From: CAWFMO01 sp963817065
Lineage (GTDB): Bacteria > Actinomycetota > Thermoleophilia > Solirubrobacterales > 70-9
Reading direction: 5' to 3'
Assembly: GCA_963817065.1 (NCBI GenBank)
Contig: CAWFMO010000001.1
Coordinates: forward strand, 1 to 64,000
Length of the DNA: 64,000 nucleotides
Shown here: positions 39,881 to 48,328 of the stretch, piece after piece
Layout: every line of letters starts with the position of its first letter
Position numbering within the stretch: the first letter of the stretch is position 1
Translations under genes and position numbers: made by a program
The notes under the pieces: generated by a model
Database searches by the model: none
Told to the model about the DNA's origin: nothing
The model's input: only the letters and a program-made list of their open reading frames with translations

Positions 39881-42293
39881 CAGCAGCTCCCAGATGCGCT
39901 GCGGCGTCGCCGGCAGCTCGATCGCGTCGATGCCGAGCGCGTCGGCGACGGCGTTCGCGATCGCCGCCGGCGCGCTCATCGTGTTGCCCTCGCCGAGGCC
40001 CTTCGCGCCGAGCGGCGTGAGCGGCGAGGGCGACTCGAGGTGCGTCGGTGACGACGCGCGGCAGCTCGGTCGCGGTCGGCGGCAGGTAGTCGAGGAACGT
40101 CGCCGTCATGAGGTTGCCGTCCTCGTCGTAGCGGTGCTCCTCGAGCAGCGCGGCGCCGAGGCCGTGCGCGAGGCCGCCGCGGATCTGGCCGTCGGCCAGC
40201 AGCGGGTTGAGCAGGCGGCCCGGCGTCGTGCACCGTCACGTAGGAGCGCACGGCGATCTCGGCCGTCTCCGGGTCGATCTCGACGACGCAGACGTCGGCG
40301 ATGAAGCCGTAGCAGGCCGACGAGTTGACGCGGTCGTCGTCGTCGGGCGGCGAGATCGGCAGCGTGTAGGTGACCGTCAGCGCGAGCCCCTCGGCGGCCT
40401 CGCCGGTGAGATCGCTCGGGTGCCAGTGCGCGGCGCCGGCGAGCCGGCGGATCGAGACGCTGCGCGCCTCGTCGCCGCGCACGCGCGCCTGCCCGTCGGC
40501 GAGCTCGATCTCGTCCGCGTCGCAGCTCGAGCATGCGGCGCGGCGAGCGCGCGCAGGCGCTCGGCGAGCCGCGCTCGCCGCGAGGTGCACGGCGGAGGCG
40601 CCCATCGCGGCGAAGCGGCTCGAGTAGTTGCCGGAGGAGACCGTCCAGGGGTTGGCGGCGGTGTCGGCGTCGGTGCGCACGTCGATCTGCTCGGGCTCGA
40701 GGCCGAGGACGTCGGCCGCGACCTGCGCCGCGACGGTGCGATGGCCCTGGCCCTGCGGCGTCGTCGTGATGCGCAGCGTGACGCCGCCGTGCGGCTCCCA
40801 TCGCGATCGTCACGCCCTCGGCGTTGCCGCTCTTGGGCAGGCCCGCCGCGCGCTCCTCGGCGGTCTGCGCGAGCGTGATGTAGCCCATGTTCGAGACGCT
40901 CGGCTCGACGACGCAGGCGAGGCCGATGCCGAGCAGGCGGCCCTCGGCGCGCGCGCGCGCCTGCTCGGCGCGCAGCTCGTCGTAGCCGGCGAGCTCGAGC
41001 GCCCGCTCGAGGCACGCGTGGTAGTCGCCCGAGTCGTAGACCGCGCCCGGCCGCGGCGCGGTAGGGCATCTGCTCGGCGCGCACGAGGTTGCGGCGCGCG
41101 AGCTCGGCCGGGTCGAGGCCGAGGCGCCGCGCGGCGATGTGCATCGTGCGCTCGAGCGCGCTGTAGAGCTGCGGGCCGCCGAAGCCGCGGTTGAGGCCCG
41201 ACGGCGCGCGGTTGGTGACGACGACGCGGCTGCGCACGGCGAGATCCTGCACGTCGTAGGCGCCGGTCAGGCAGCCGTGCATGCGGTAGAGCGTGGCCGG
41301 CTCGGGCGCGCGCACGTAGGCGCCGACCTCGTCGATCAGGTCGAGCCGCAGGCCGAGCAGGCGGCCGTCGGCGTCGAACGCGGCCTCGACCTCGCTCGTG
41401 CGCTCGGTCGCCATCGAGGCGGCGAGCAGGTGCTCGCCGCGATCCTCCGTCCAGCGCACGGGCACGCCGAGGCAGCGCGAGGCGATCGCCATCAGCACGA
41501 CCGCAGTGCAGCACCGCCGCCTTCGTGCCGAACGAGCCGCCGCTCTCGGCCGGCGTGAGCAGCCGCAGCTTCGCGCCGGGGATGCCGAGCGCGGCGGCCG
41601 CGACGCCGTGCAGCGTGAAGGGCCCCTGGAAGTTCGCCCACGCCGTCACGCCGCCCGCCTGCCAGTGCGCGATCACGCCGTAGCACTCGACCGGCGTGGC
41701 CGACGAGCGCGGGTGGCGGAAGCGCTCGCGCACGACGTGCGCGGCGCCGCGCGAAGGCCGCGTCCGGGATCGCCGTAGCTGAACGAGCGGTCGCCGGCGA
41801 CGTTGGAGCCGAGCGCCGCGTGCAGCACGCGGCGCGCCCTCGGCCAGCGCGGCCTCGACGCTCGCCGCGACGGGCAGCGGCTCGTAGTCGACGAGCACGC
41901 GCTCGGCGGCGTCCTCGGCGATGTAGCGGTCGCGCGCGACGACGACGCAGACGGGCTCGCCGACGTAGCGGGCGACGTCGACCGCGGCGGCGTGGTGGAC
42001 GATGCCCGGCGCCGAGCGCCGAGCCGAACGGGCGCGAGTGCGCGGCCACGTCGGCGCCCGTGACGACGCCGATCACGCCGGGCAGCGCGAGCGCGGCGGA
42101 GGCGTCGATCTCGCCGATGCGCGCGTGCGCGAAGGGCGAGCGCACGATCGCGGCGACGCCGGTGTTCGGGCAGCGGGTCGAGGTCGTCGATGAACCACCC
42201 CTGGCCGCGCAGCAGCGCGTCGTCCTCGACGCGCAGCGCCGAGCGGCCGACATGGCCGGGCGCCTGCTCGCGCGAACGTGTCCTGGTCGCCAC
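39881..42293 (-). CDS. Xanthine dehydrogenase-family molybdenum subunit (second operon)
   Basis: About 800 residues. N-terminal MATRTRSREQ...DDALLRGQGWFIDD, ESGGSFGTKAAV, APSGLNRGFGGPQLYSALER, TTTPQGQGHRTVAAQVAAD and the catalytic glutamate in LGAKGLGEGNTMSAPAAIAN. It lacks the AYxCSFR loop of CO dehydrogenase, so it hydroxylates an organic substrate. The acyl-CoA ligase and crotonase genes downstream suggest an acid or its CoA ester. The GTG start has TATCAT (minus, 42302-42307) 8 bases upstream. Many frame breaks. Confidence 0.88.
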
Positions 42294-42339
42294 GTTCCGG
42301 GATGATAAACAGGTGCCGCCAGCCGGAACGCGCTATCCT
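42294..42339. promoter_or_regulatory. Candidate IclR operators, site 3, and divergent promoters
   Basis: Two adjacent sites: GTTCCG (42294-42299)-N5-ATAAAC (42305-42310), and GTGCCG (42313-42318)-N5-CGGAAC (42324-42329). The first lies between the -10 box TATCAT (minus, 42302-42307) and the start of the molybdenum subunit gene; the second lies just before TATCCT (42334-42339), the -10 box of the IclR gene, 7 bases before its GTG. This layout suits repression of both genes, including autoregulation. Confidence 0.65.
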
Positions 42340-42346
42340 CGCGGCC

Positions 42347-43134
42347 GTGGCGACCGCCGAGGGAACCGCGCTCTCCTCCGTCGACCGGGCGCTGCGCCTG
42401 CTCGAGGAGCTCGCCCGCCACGGGCCGCTCGGCGCGACCGAGCTCGCGAATCGCACCGGCTGCGCGAAGGCCACGGCCTTCCGCCTGGCGCGCACGCTGC
42501 AGGCGCGCGGCTTCGTCGTGCAGAACCAGGACTCGACCTACCGCCTCGGCCCGCGCTGCCTGCTGCTCGCGACCGGCGTGCACACGAGCTTCGACGTCCG
42601 CCGCGAGGCGCTGCCGGCGATGGAGGCGCTGCGCGACGAGACCGGCGAGACGGTGCAGCTGACCGTGCTCGAGGGCGCCGACGTGGTCTACGTCGAGCAG
42701 GTGCACGTCGCTCGAAGCCGGTGCGCTCGGTCGGGACGATGGGCCAGCGCGCGCCGGCGCACTGCGTCTCGGGCGGCCTCTCGCAGCTCGCGCTGCTGCC
42801 GTTCGAGCGCGTGCGCGAGCTGCTGCCGAACCCGCTGCCGCGACCGACCGCGGCCTCGATCCCGAGCCTCGAGCGGCTCGCCGCCGAGCTCGAGCGCGTG
42901 CGCGCGCGCGGCTTCGCGATCAACCGCGGCGGCTTCCGCCACGACGTCGGCGGCGTCGGCACGTGCGTGATCGACGCGCACGGCCGCGCGGTCGCCTCGA
43001 TCAACATCTGCGTGCCGCTGTTCCGGCTCGAGGAGCTCGGCGTCGACCGCCTCGGCGCGCTCGTCGTGCGCGCCGCCGCCGAGGTCTCGCAGGGCTCGTC
43101 GCTGGCCGCGGGCGCGGGGGCAGTCGGCGCGTGA
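42347..43134 (+). CDS. IclR-family transcriptional regulator
   Basis: About 262 residues. N-terminal winged helix with ALRLLEELARHGPLGATELA and CAKATAFRLARTLQARGFV as recognition region, then the IclR effector domain (ALPAMEALRDETGETVQLTV, SGGLSQLALLPFERVRELLP, INRGGFRHDVGGVGTCVID and SINICVPLFRLEE). IclR proteins bind a small metabolite and control catabolic operons, usually through palindromes like those just upstream. GTG start; stop overlaps larB start (GTGA). One frame break near 42710. Confidence 0.9.
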
Positions 43135-43805
43135 GCTTCGCCGACCTCGGCTTCGCGCGGGTCGACCTCGATCGCGACGCCCGCCAGGGGGCGCCCGAGG
43201 CGGTGCTCGCGGAGGGCAAGACGCCCGACGAGATCGAGGCCATCGTGCGCGCGCTGCGCGACGGCGGCGCCAGCTCGGTGCTCGTGACGCGCGCCGACGC
43301 CGACGCGCGCGCCGCCGTGCGGCGCGTCGATCCCGGCGCGCTGGAGCACGAGCGCGCGCGCTGCGCCTGGATCCCGGTCGCGCCGCTGGCGCCCGCGGGC
43401 CGCGTCGCGATCGTCTCGGCCGGCACCTCGGACGGCCACGCGGTGCACGAGGCGCGCATCCGCGCCGAGCTGTGCGGCACGAACGTCGAGACCTACGAGG
43501 ACTGCGGCGTCGCCGGGCTCGACCGCCTGCTCGCGGTCGCGCCCGCGCTGCGCGAGGCCGACTGCGTGATCGTCGTCGCCGGCATGGACGCCGCGCTCGC
43601 GAGCGTCGTCGGCGGCATCGTGCCCGCGCCCGTCATCGCCGTGCCGACGAGCACCGGCTACGGCGCCTCGCTCGAGGGCGTGACGGCGCTGCTCGCGATG
43701 CTCTCGTCGTGCGCCGCGGGCGTCGCCTGCGTGAACATCGACGACGGCTTCGGCGCCGGCACGATCGCGGCGCGCATCGCCCGGCGGGCGGCGGGCGCCT
43801 CGTGA
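43131..43805 (+). CDS. larB: LarB, nickel-pincer cofactor synthase (carboxylase/hydrolase)
   Basis: Intact 224 residues: RQGAPEAVLAEGKTPDEIEAI, SAGTSDGHAVHEARI, CGVAGLDRLL, VVAGMDAALASVVGGIV and VNIDDGFGAGTIAARI, all LarB/AIR-carboxylase-like landmarks. LarB carboxylates nicotinic acid adenine dinucleotide and hydrolyses it to pyridinium-3,5-biscarboxylate mononucleotide, the first step to the nickel-pincer nucleotide of lactate racemase. Start overlaps the IclR gene stop and its stop overlaps larC, so regulator and cofactor genes form one transcript. Confidence 0.93.
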   Translation: MSFADLGFARVDLDRDARQGAPEAVLAEGKTPDEIEAIVRALRDGGASSVLVTRADADARAAVRRVDPGALEHERARCAWIPVAPLAPAGRVAIVSAGTSDGHAVHEARIRAELCGTNVETYEDCGVAGLDRLLAVAPALREADCVIVVAGMDAALASVVGGIVPAPVIAVPTSTGYGASLEGVTALLAMLSSCAAGVACVNIDDGFGAGTIAARIARRAAGAS

Positions 43806-44986
43806 CGCGCGTCGCCTACGTCGACTGCGTCGCCGGCGCCGCCGGCGACATGCTGCTGGCCGCGCTGATCGACGCCGGGCGCCGGCGAGGAGCAGATGGC
43901 CGAGCACGTCCGCTCGCTCGGCGTCGAGGGCCTCGACCTGCGCGTCGGCCGCGCGACGCGGCACGGCATCGTCGCGCGCACGCGTCGAGGTCGTGATGCC
44001 GCACGAGGAGCACGTGCACCGCCGCCTCGGCGACATGCGCGCGCTGATCGACGCCGCCGGCATGCCCGCAGCGCGCGGCGCGCCGCGCCCACAGGACGTT
44101 CCGCCTGCTGGCCGAGGCCGAGGCGCGCATGCACGACAGCGAGCCCGAGCTCGTGCACTTCCACGAGGTCGGCGGGCTCGACGCGCTGGCCGACGTCTGC
44201 GGCGTCGCGCTCGCGCTCGAGGAGCTCGACATCGATCGCGTCGAGTGCTCGCCGATCCCGTGCTCGCGCGGCTTCGTCGAGGCCTCGCACGGCCGGCTGC
44301 CGCTGCCCGCTCCGGCGACGCTCGAGCTGCTGCGCGGCGCGCCGCTCGTGCCGCTCGACATCGGCGCCGAGCTCGTCACGCCGACGGGCGCGGCGCTGCT
44401 CGCGGCGACGGTCGAGCGCTACGGCGCGATTCCGCGCGATGACGCTCGAGAACGTCGGCTACGGCGCGGGCTCGCGCGACCTGCCGCAGGTGCCGAACAT
44501 CGTGCGCGTGCTCGTCGGCGAGCTCAGCGAGGAGGCGACGCCCGCGGCGGCGAGGTGATCGTGATCGAGACGAACCTCGACGACACGCCCGGCGAGCTCG
44601 TGCCCGACGCCGCCGCGCGCGCGTTCGCCGCCGGCGCGCTCGACGTCTGGACGACGCCCGTGCAGATGAAGAAGGGGCGGCCCGGCGTCGTGCTCGCGGC
44701 GCTCGCGCGGCCCGACGACGCGCGCGCGGTCGCCGAGGCGATCGTGCGCGAGACGACGGCGCTCGGCGTGCGCATGTCGCGCCACGAGCGGCTCGAGCTG
44801 GAGCGGCGCTTCCGCGACGTCACGGTCGACGGCCACCGCGTCCGCGTCAAGCTCGGCCTGCTCGACGGCGAGGTCGTCAACCTCGCGCCCGAGCACGACG
44901 ACTGCGCACGCGCCGCCGAGGCGCTCGGGCGGCCGGTCAAGAGCGTCTGGGCCGCGGCGCTGGCCGCGGCGGAGGTCGGCGCGTGA
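43802..44986 (+). CDS. larC: LarC, nickel insertase for the nickel-pincer cofactor
   Basis: About 395 residues: VAYVDCVAGAAGDMLLAALI, HFHEVGGLDALADVCGVALA, CSRGFVEASHGRLPLPAPAT, ELVTPTGAALLA, NVGYGAGSRD, then the C-terminal domain VIETNLDDTPGELVPDA and TTPVQMKKGRPGVVL. LarC puts nickel into the pincer nucleotide with CTP. Frame changes occur near 43883, 43985, 44075-44100, 44443 and 44550. The last sits at the boundary of the two LarC domains, where Lactobacillus plantarum larC is split and joined by programmed frameshifting. GTG overlaps the larB stop. Confidence 0.9.
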
Positions 44987-45811
44987 GCGCGCAGGCACGC
45001 GTCGAGGAACGCCTGCGCGAGCTCGGCAGCGTCGTCGTCGCGCTCTCGGGCGGCGTCGACTCCTCGCTCGTCGCGGCGCTCGCCCAGCGCGCGCTCGGCG
45101 ACCGCGCGCTCGCCGTCACCGCGGTCTCCCCCGCGCTCGCCGACCGGCGAGCTCGACGGCGCGCGCTCCGTGGCCGAGGCCGTCGGCATCGCGCACGAGA
45201 TCATCACGACCGACGAGCTCGCCCGCCCCGGCTACCGCGCCAACGGCACCGACCGCTGCTACCACTGCAAGAGCGAGCTCTACGACGCGCTCGCGGCGCT
45301 CGCCCAGGAGCGCGGCTACGCGGCGCTCGCCTCGGGCGCGAACGCCGACGACGAGGGCGACTGGCGCCCGGGCCTGATCGCGGCGAGCGAGCACGGCGTC
45401 GTGCACCCGCTGCTCGAGGCGGGCCTCGGCAAGGCCGACGTGCGCGCGCTCGCGCACGAGCTCGGCGTGCCGAGCGCCGCCAAGGCGGCGAGCCCGTGCC
45501 TGGCCTCGCGCGTGCCCTACGGCACGCCGGTCGACCCGGCCACGCTCGCGCTCATCGACGCCGCCGAGCAGGCCGTGCGCGCGCTCGGCTTCGGCGTGCT
45601 GCGCGTGCGCCACCACGGCGAGCTCGGCAAGCTCGAGCTGCCCGAGCCCGACCTCTCGCGCGCGCTCGCCGACGCCGACCTGCGCCGCGCGATCGGCGAG
45701 GCGATCCGCAGCGCCGGCTACGCCCACTCGGCGATCGACACCGACCCGTTCAGGTCGGGCAACCTCAACGTCACGTTCGTCGGCCGGCTGAGCGCACCGC
45801 AGCGCGCCTGA
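44983..45811 (+). CDS. larE: LarE, sulfur transferase for the nickel-pincer cofactor
   Basis: About 276 residues of the PP-loop ATP pyrophosphatase family: SGGVDSSLVAAL at residues ~23-34, CYHCKSELYDALAALA, SGANADDEGDWRPGL and AASPCLASRVPYGTPV. The cysteine in PCLASR matches the sacrificial sulfur-donating Cys of L. plantarum LarE. It converts the two carboxylates of the LarB product to thiocarboxylates. GTG overlaps the larC stop. One frame break near 45150. No larA (the racemase that uses the cofactor) is present in the window. Confidence 0.92.
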
Positions 45812-45845
45812 GACTCCGATCCCCAGGTGCGTCCGATCCCGCGCC

Positions 45846-45851
45846 TAGAGT
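45846..45851 (+). promoter_or_regulatory. -10 box of the hypothetical gene pair (leaderless)
   Basis: TAGAGT ends 6 bases before the GTG at 45858. This favours that start and separates transcription of the following pair from the lar operon. Confidence 0.5.
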
Positions 45852-45857
45852 GGGTTT

Positions 45858-46243
45858 GTGACCGATATCTGGATCGGCCTGGTGGACGCGGTACCGATCG
45901 ACCCGGCGGGCAGCGAGCTGGGCGGCGCCTACGTCCACGTGCTCGCGCCGGCGGGCGACCGCCTCGAGCTGCTGGCCGCCGCCGAGCGAGGCGCTGGCCG
46001 AGCACGATCTGCGCGTCGCCGACCTCGACGACGCCGAGCCGGTGCGCGAGGTGCTGCGGCGGCCGATCGATCCCGAGCTGCTCGAGCTCGCGCTCGATGC
46101 CGCGCTCGCGCGCGAGACGCGCCTCGGCGCCGTTCCACTGGTATCCGGCGCGAGCGCGACACCGACCCGTGCGCGCTCGCTCGCGAGCTCGATCGACGAG
46201 CCGCGCGCGACGATGTCGACGGCGCTCGAGAACCGCACGCTGA
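45858..46243 (+). CDS. Hypothetical protein
   Basis: About 128 residues. The N-terminal part is well-formed protein (TDIWIGLVDAVPIDPAGSEL, then GGAYVHVLAPAGDRLELLAA, VREVLRRPIDPELLELALDA). The last third is uncertain because of frame changes near 45985 and 46130. The proposed TGA at 46241-46243 overlaps the ATG of the next gene. No family recognised. Confidence 0.5.
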
Positions 46244-46739
46244 TGAAGGTGCGCAGCCGCTACGAGAGCGAGGGCGCGACCGGCTACGTCGTCGGGCTCG
46301 GCACGCGCTGGGCGCTCCTCCACGTCGTCAACGACGACGTGACCGAGGACGGCTTCCTGGCGACGAGCCTCGAGATGGTGGCCGAGATCGAGCCCGTCGA
46401 TCCGGAGCAGTCGTTCTTCCCGCGCGTGATGGCGATGCGCCCGCCCACGGCGAGCCCGCCCGAGGTCGACCTCGACGACACGCGCGGCCTGCTGCAGACG
46501 GCGCAGCGATCGTTCCCGCTGCTCACGATCCAGACCGAGCAGCACGCACCCCGGCGCCTGCTACATCGGGCGCATCGCCGTCGCTCGACGAGGACGCGGC
46601 GCTGTTCCACCTCGTCTCGCCCGCGGGCGAGTGGGACGACGAGGACGAGTACTCCTACGAGTCGATCACGCGCATCGGCTTCGGCGGGCGCTACGAAGAG
46701 GCGCTCGCGCTCGCCGCCGGGCCCGACCCGGCGGTGTGA
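46243..46739 (+). CDS. Hypothetical protein
   Basis: About 166 residues: MKVRSRYESEGATGYVVGLG, then a beta-rich first half (WALLHVVNDDVTEDGFLATS) and an acidic second half (EWDDEDEYSYESITRIGFGG). One frame break near 46560. It looks like a small soluble domain; no catalytic motif and no family recognised. Co-transcribed with the preceding gene through a TGATG overlap. Confidence 0.6.
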
Positions 46740-46800
46740 GCGAGCCAGGCCCTGCGGACCACCTGCGCATGCTGGAGTCTGGGCGCTGGCACTGACGACG

Positions 46801-46842
46801 CCGACCCAGCCTCGATCTTTCGATCATCTTGATCGGGGTCGG
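46801..46842. terminator. Inverted repeat between convergent genes
   Basis: CCGACCC at 46801-46807 followed by CGATC pairs with GATCGGGGTCGG at 46831-46842, enclosing an AT-richer loop. It lies between two convergent genes and could serve both as terminator. The GATCGGGGTC core also resembles the REP elements. Confidence 0.35.
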
Positions 46843-46873
46843 GTCTGCGAGCTTCGTGCGGGCGGGGCCAGAC

Positions 46874-47648
46874 TCAGCGGCTCATCCAGCCGCCGTCGAC
46901 CGTCACGACCTGGCCCGTCATGTACGCGCTGGCGGGCGAGCAGAGGTAGACGAACGTCGCCGGCGAGGTCGTCGGGCGTGCCCCAGCGGCCTGCGGGGAT
47001 GCGGTCGAGCATCTCCTGGTAGCGCACGGGGTCGTCGCGCAGGCGCTGGTTGAAGTCGGTCGCGATGTAGCCGGGCGCGACGGCGTTCACGCGCACGCCG
47101 TGCGGCGCCCACTCGTTCGCGAGCGCGCGGGTCAGGCCGAGCACGCCGTGCTTGGCGGTCGCGTAGCTCGAGACGAGGATGCCGCCCTGGAAGCTCAGCA
47201 GCGAGGCCACGTTCACGACGGCGCCGCTGCCCTGGGCGACGAACACGCGGCCCGGCGGCGCGCGCGAGCGCCAGCACGCAGACGAGGTCGACGTGCAGCA
47301 CGCGCTGGGCGTCCTCGGCGCGTCACGTCGAGCGCCGTCCCGCGCGCGACGACGCCGGCCGAGTTGACGAGGATGTCGAGACGGCCGAACGCCGCGGTGG
47401 CGGCCTCGATCGCGCGCTCGCACGCGGCGGCGTCGGCCGTCTCGAGGTCGAGCTGCGACGAGCGCGCTGCGGCGGCCGGCGCGCTCGACCTCGGCGCGCG
47501 TCTCGACGGGATCGCGGCGGTCGAGGTGGACGATGTCGCAGCCGGCCTCGGCGAGCGCGATCGCAGCCGTGCGGCCGATGCCGCGCGTCGTGCCGGTGAC
47601 GCAGGCGACGCGGTCGTCGAGGCGGAAGCTGTCGAGCACTCCGGGCAC
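46874..47648 (-). CDS. SDR-family oxidoreductase, KduD-like
   Basis: About 258 residues: VTGTTRGIGRTAAIALAEAG, VNSAGVVARGTA, NVASLLSFQGG with the active Ser, SSYATAKHGVLGLTRALANE with Tyr/Lys, APGYIATDFNQ and VVTVDGGWMSR at the end. The pattern resembles 2-deoxy-D-gluconate 3-dehydrogenases (KduD), but many sugar- and hydroxy-acid SDRs share it. TAGCCT (minus, 47655-47660) lies exactly 6 bases before the GTG. Frame breaks near 46960, 47260, 47325 and 47465. Confidence 0.82.
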
Positions 47649-47671
47649 CCGGCGAGGCTACCATCGGGCGC
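47649..47671. promoter_or_regulatory. Compact divergent leaderless promoters
   Basis: Only 23 bases separate the two start codons. The minus -10 (TAGCCT, 47655-47660) and the plus -10 (TACCAT, 47659-47664) overlap by two bases, 6 and 7 bases from their GTG starts. The two polymerases could not bind together, so expression should be mutually exclusive at any moment. Confidence 0.45.
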
Positions 47672-48284
47672 GTGGCCCAGCTCTCGCTCGAGCCCGTGAC
47701 CTGGCGCGTCCGCGCGCTCGCCGCCGGCGGCCGGACCGTCGCCGACTCGCGCGCGGCGCTGCTCGTGCTGTCGACGGACGCGCCGCCGGTCTACGCGTTC
47801 CCGGACGCGGATTGCGAGCGCGGCGCGCTGCCCGGCGTCGGCCTGGCTCCCGCTCGACGGCGCAAGCCGGGCTACGCCGTGCTCGCGCCGGCGCACATCG
47901 AGGCGCTCCTCGAGGAGGACGAGCCGGTGCTCGGGCACCCGCGCAACCCGTACCACCGCGTCGATGCGATCGCGAGCTCGCGGCACGTGCGCGCGGAGCT
48001 CGCCGGCGAGACGCTGGCGGAGTCGACGCGCCCGATGGCGCGTCTTCGAGACGGACGAGCCGACGCGCTTCTACTTCGCGCAGGCCGACGTGCGGCGCGA
48101 CCTGCTCGAGCCGAGCGAGACCGTGACGACGTCGCCCTACCTGGGCAGCGCCGTGTGGTTCTCGGCGCGCATCGGCGGCGAGCTGCACCGCGACGTCGCC
48201 TGGACGTACCGCTTCCCGATCCCGCAGCAGCCGCGCATCGCGGGCCTGCTGGCGTTCCGGGACGACCTCGTGCGCGAGCTGTGA
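47672..48284 (+). CDS. DUF427-family protein with two DUF427 domains
   Basis: About 204 residues. The first DUF427 unit starts TWRVRALAAGGRTVADSR and VYAFPDAD; the second has ELAGETLAESTRPM, RFYFAQADVRRDLLEPSE and WTYRFPIPQQPRIAG. These beta-rich domains occur widely in actinobacteria without a settled function; some are linked to nucleotide or lactone-like chemistry. Frame breaks near 47850 and 48043. A related but truncated copy lies at 52171. Confidence 0.75.
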
Positions 48285-48328
48285 GCGCGGAGCGAGCCCC
48301 ACGTGCCCGCTCCGCGCCCGCAGCCTCG

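Noticed and set aside
39881..42293. Identification as CoxL, aerobic CO dehydrogenase
   Set aside because: The characteristic AYxCSFR active-site loop is not present; the corresponding region reads NRGFGGPQ, as in other XDH-family hydroxylases.
43802..44986. Confident programmed frameshift in larC
   Set aside because: Four other frame changes occur in the same gene and most neighbours are affected, so sequencing error is the simpler explanation; kept only as a low-key finding.
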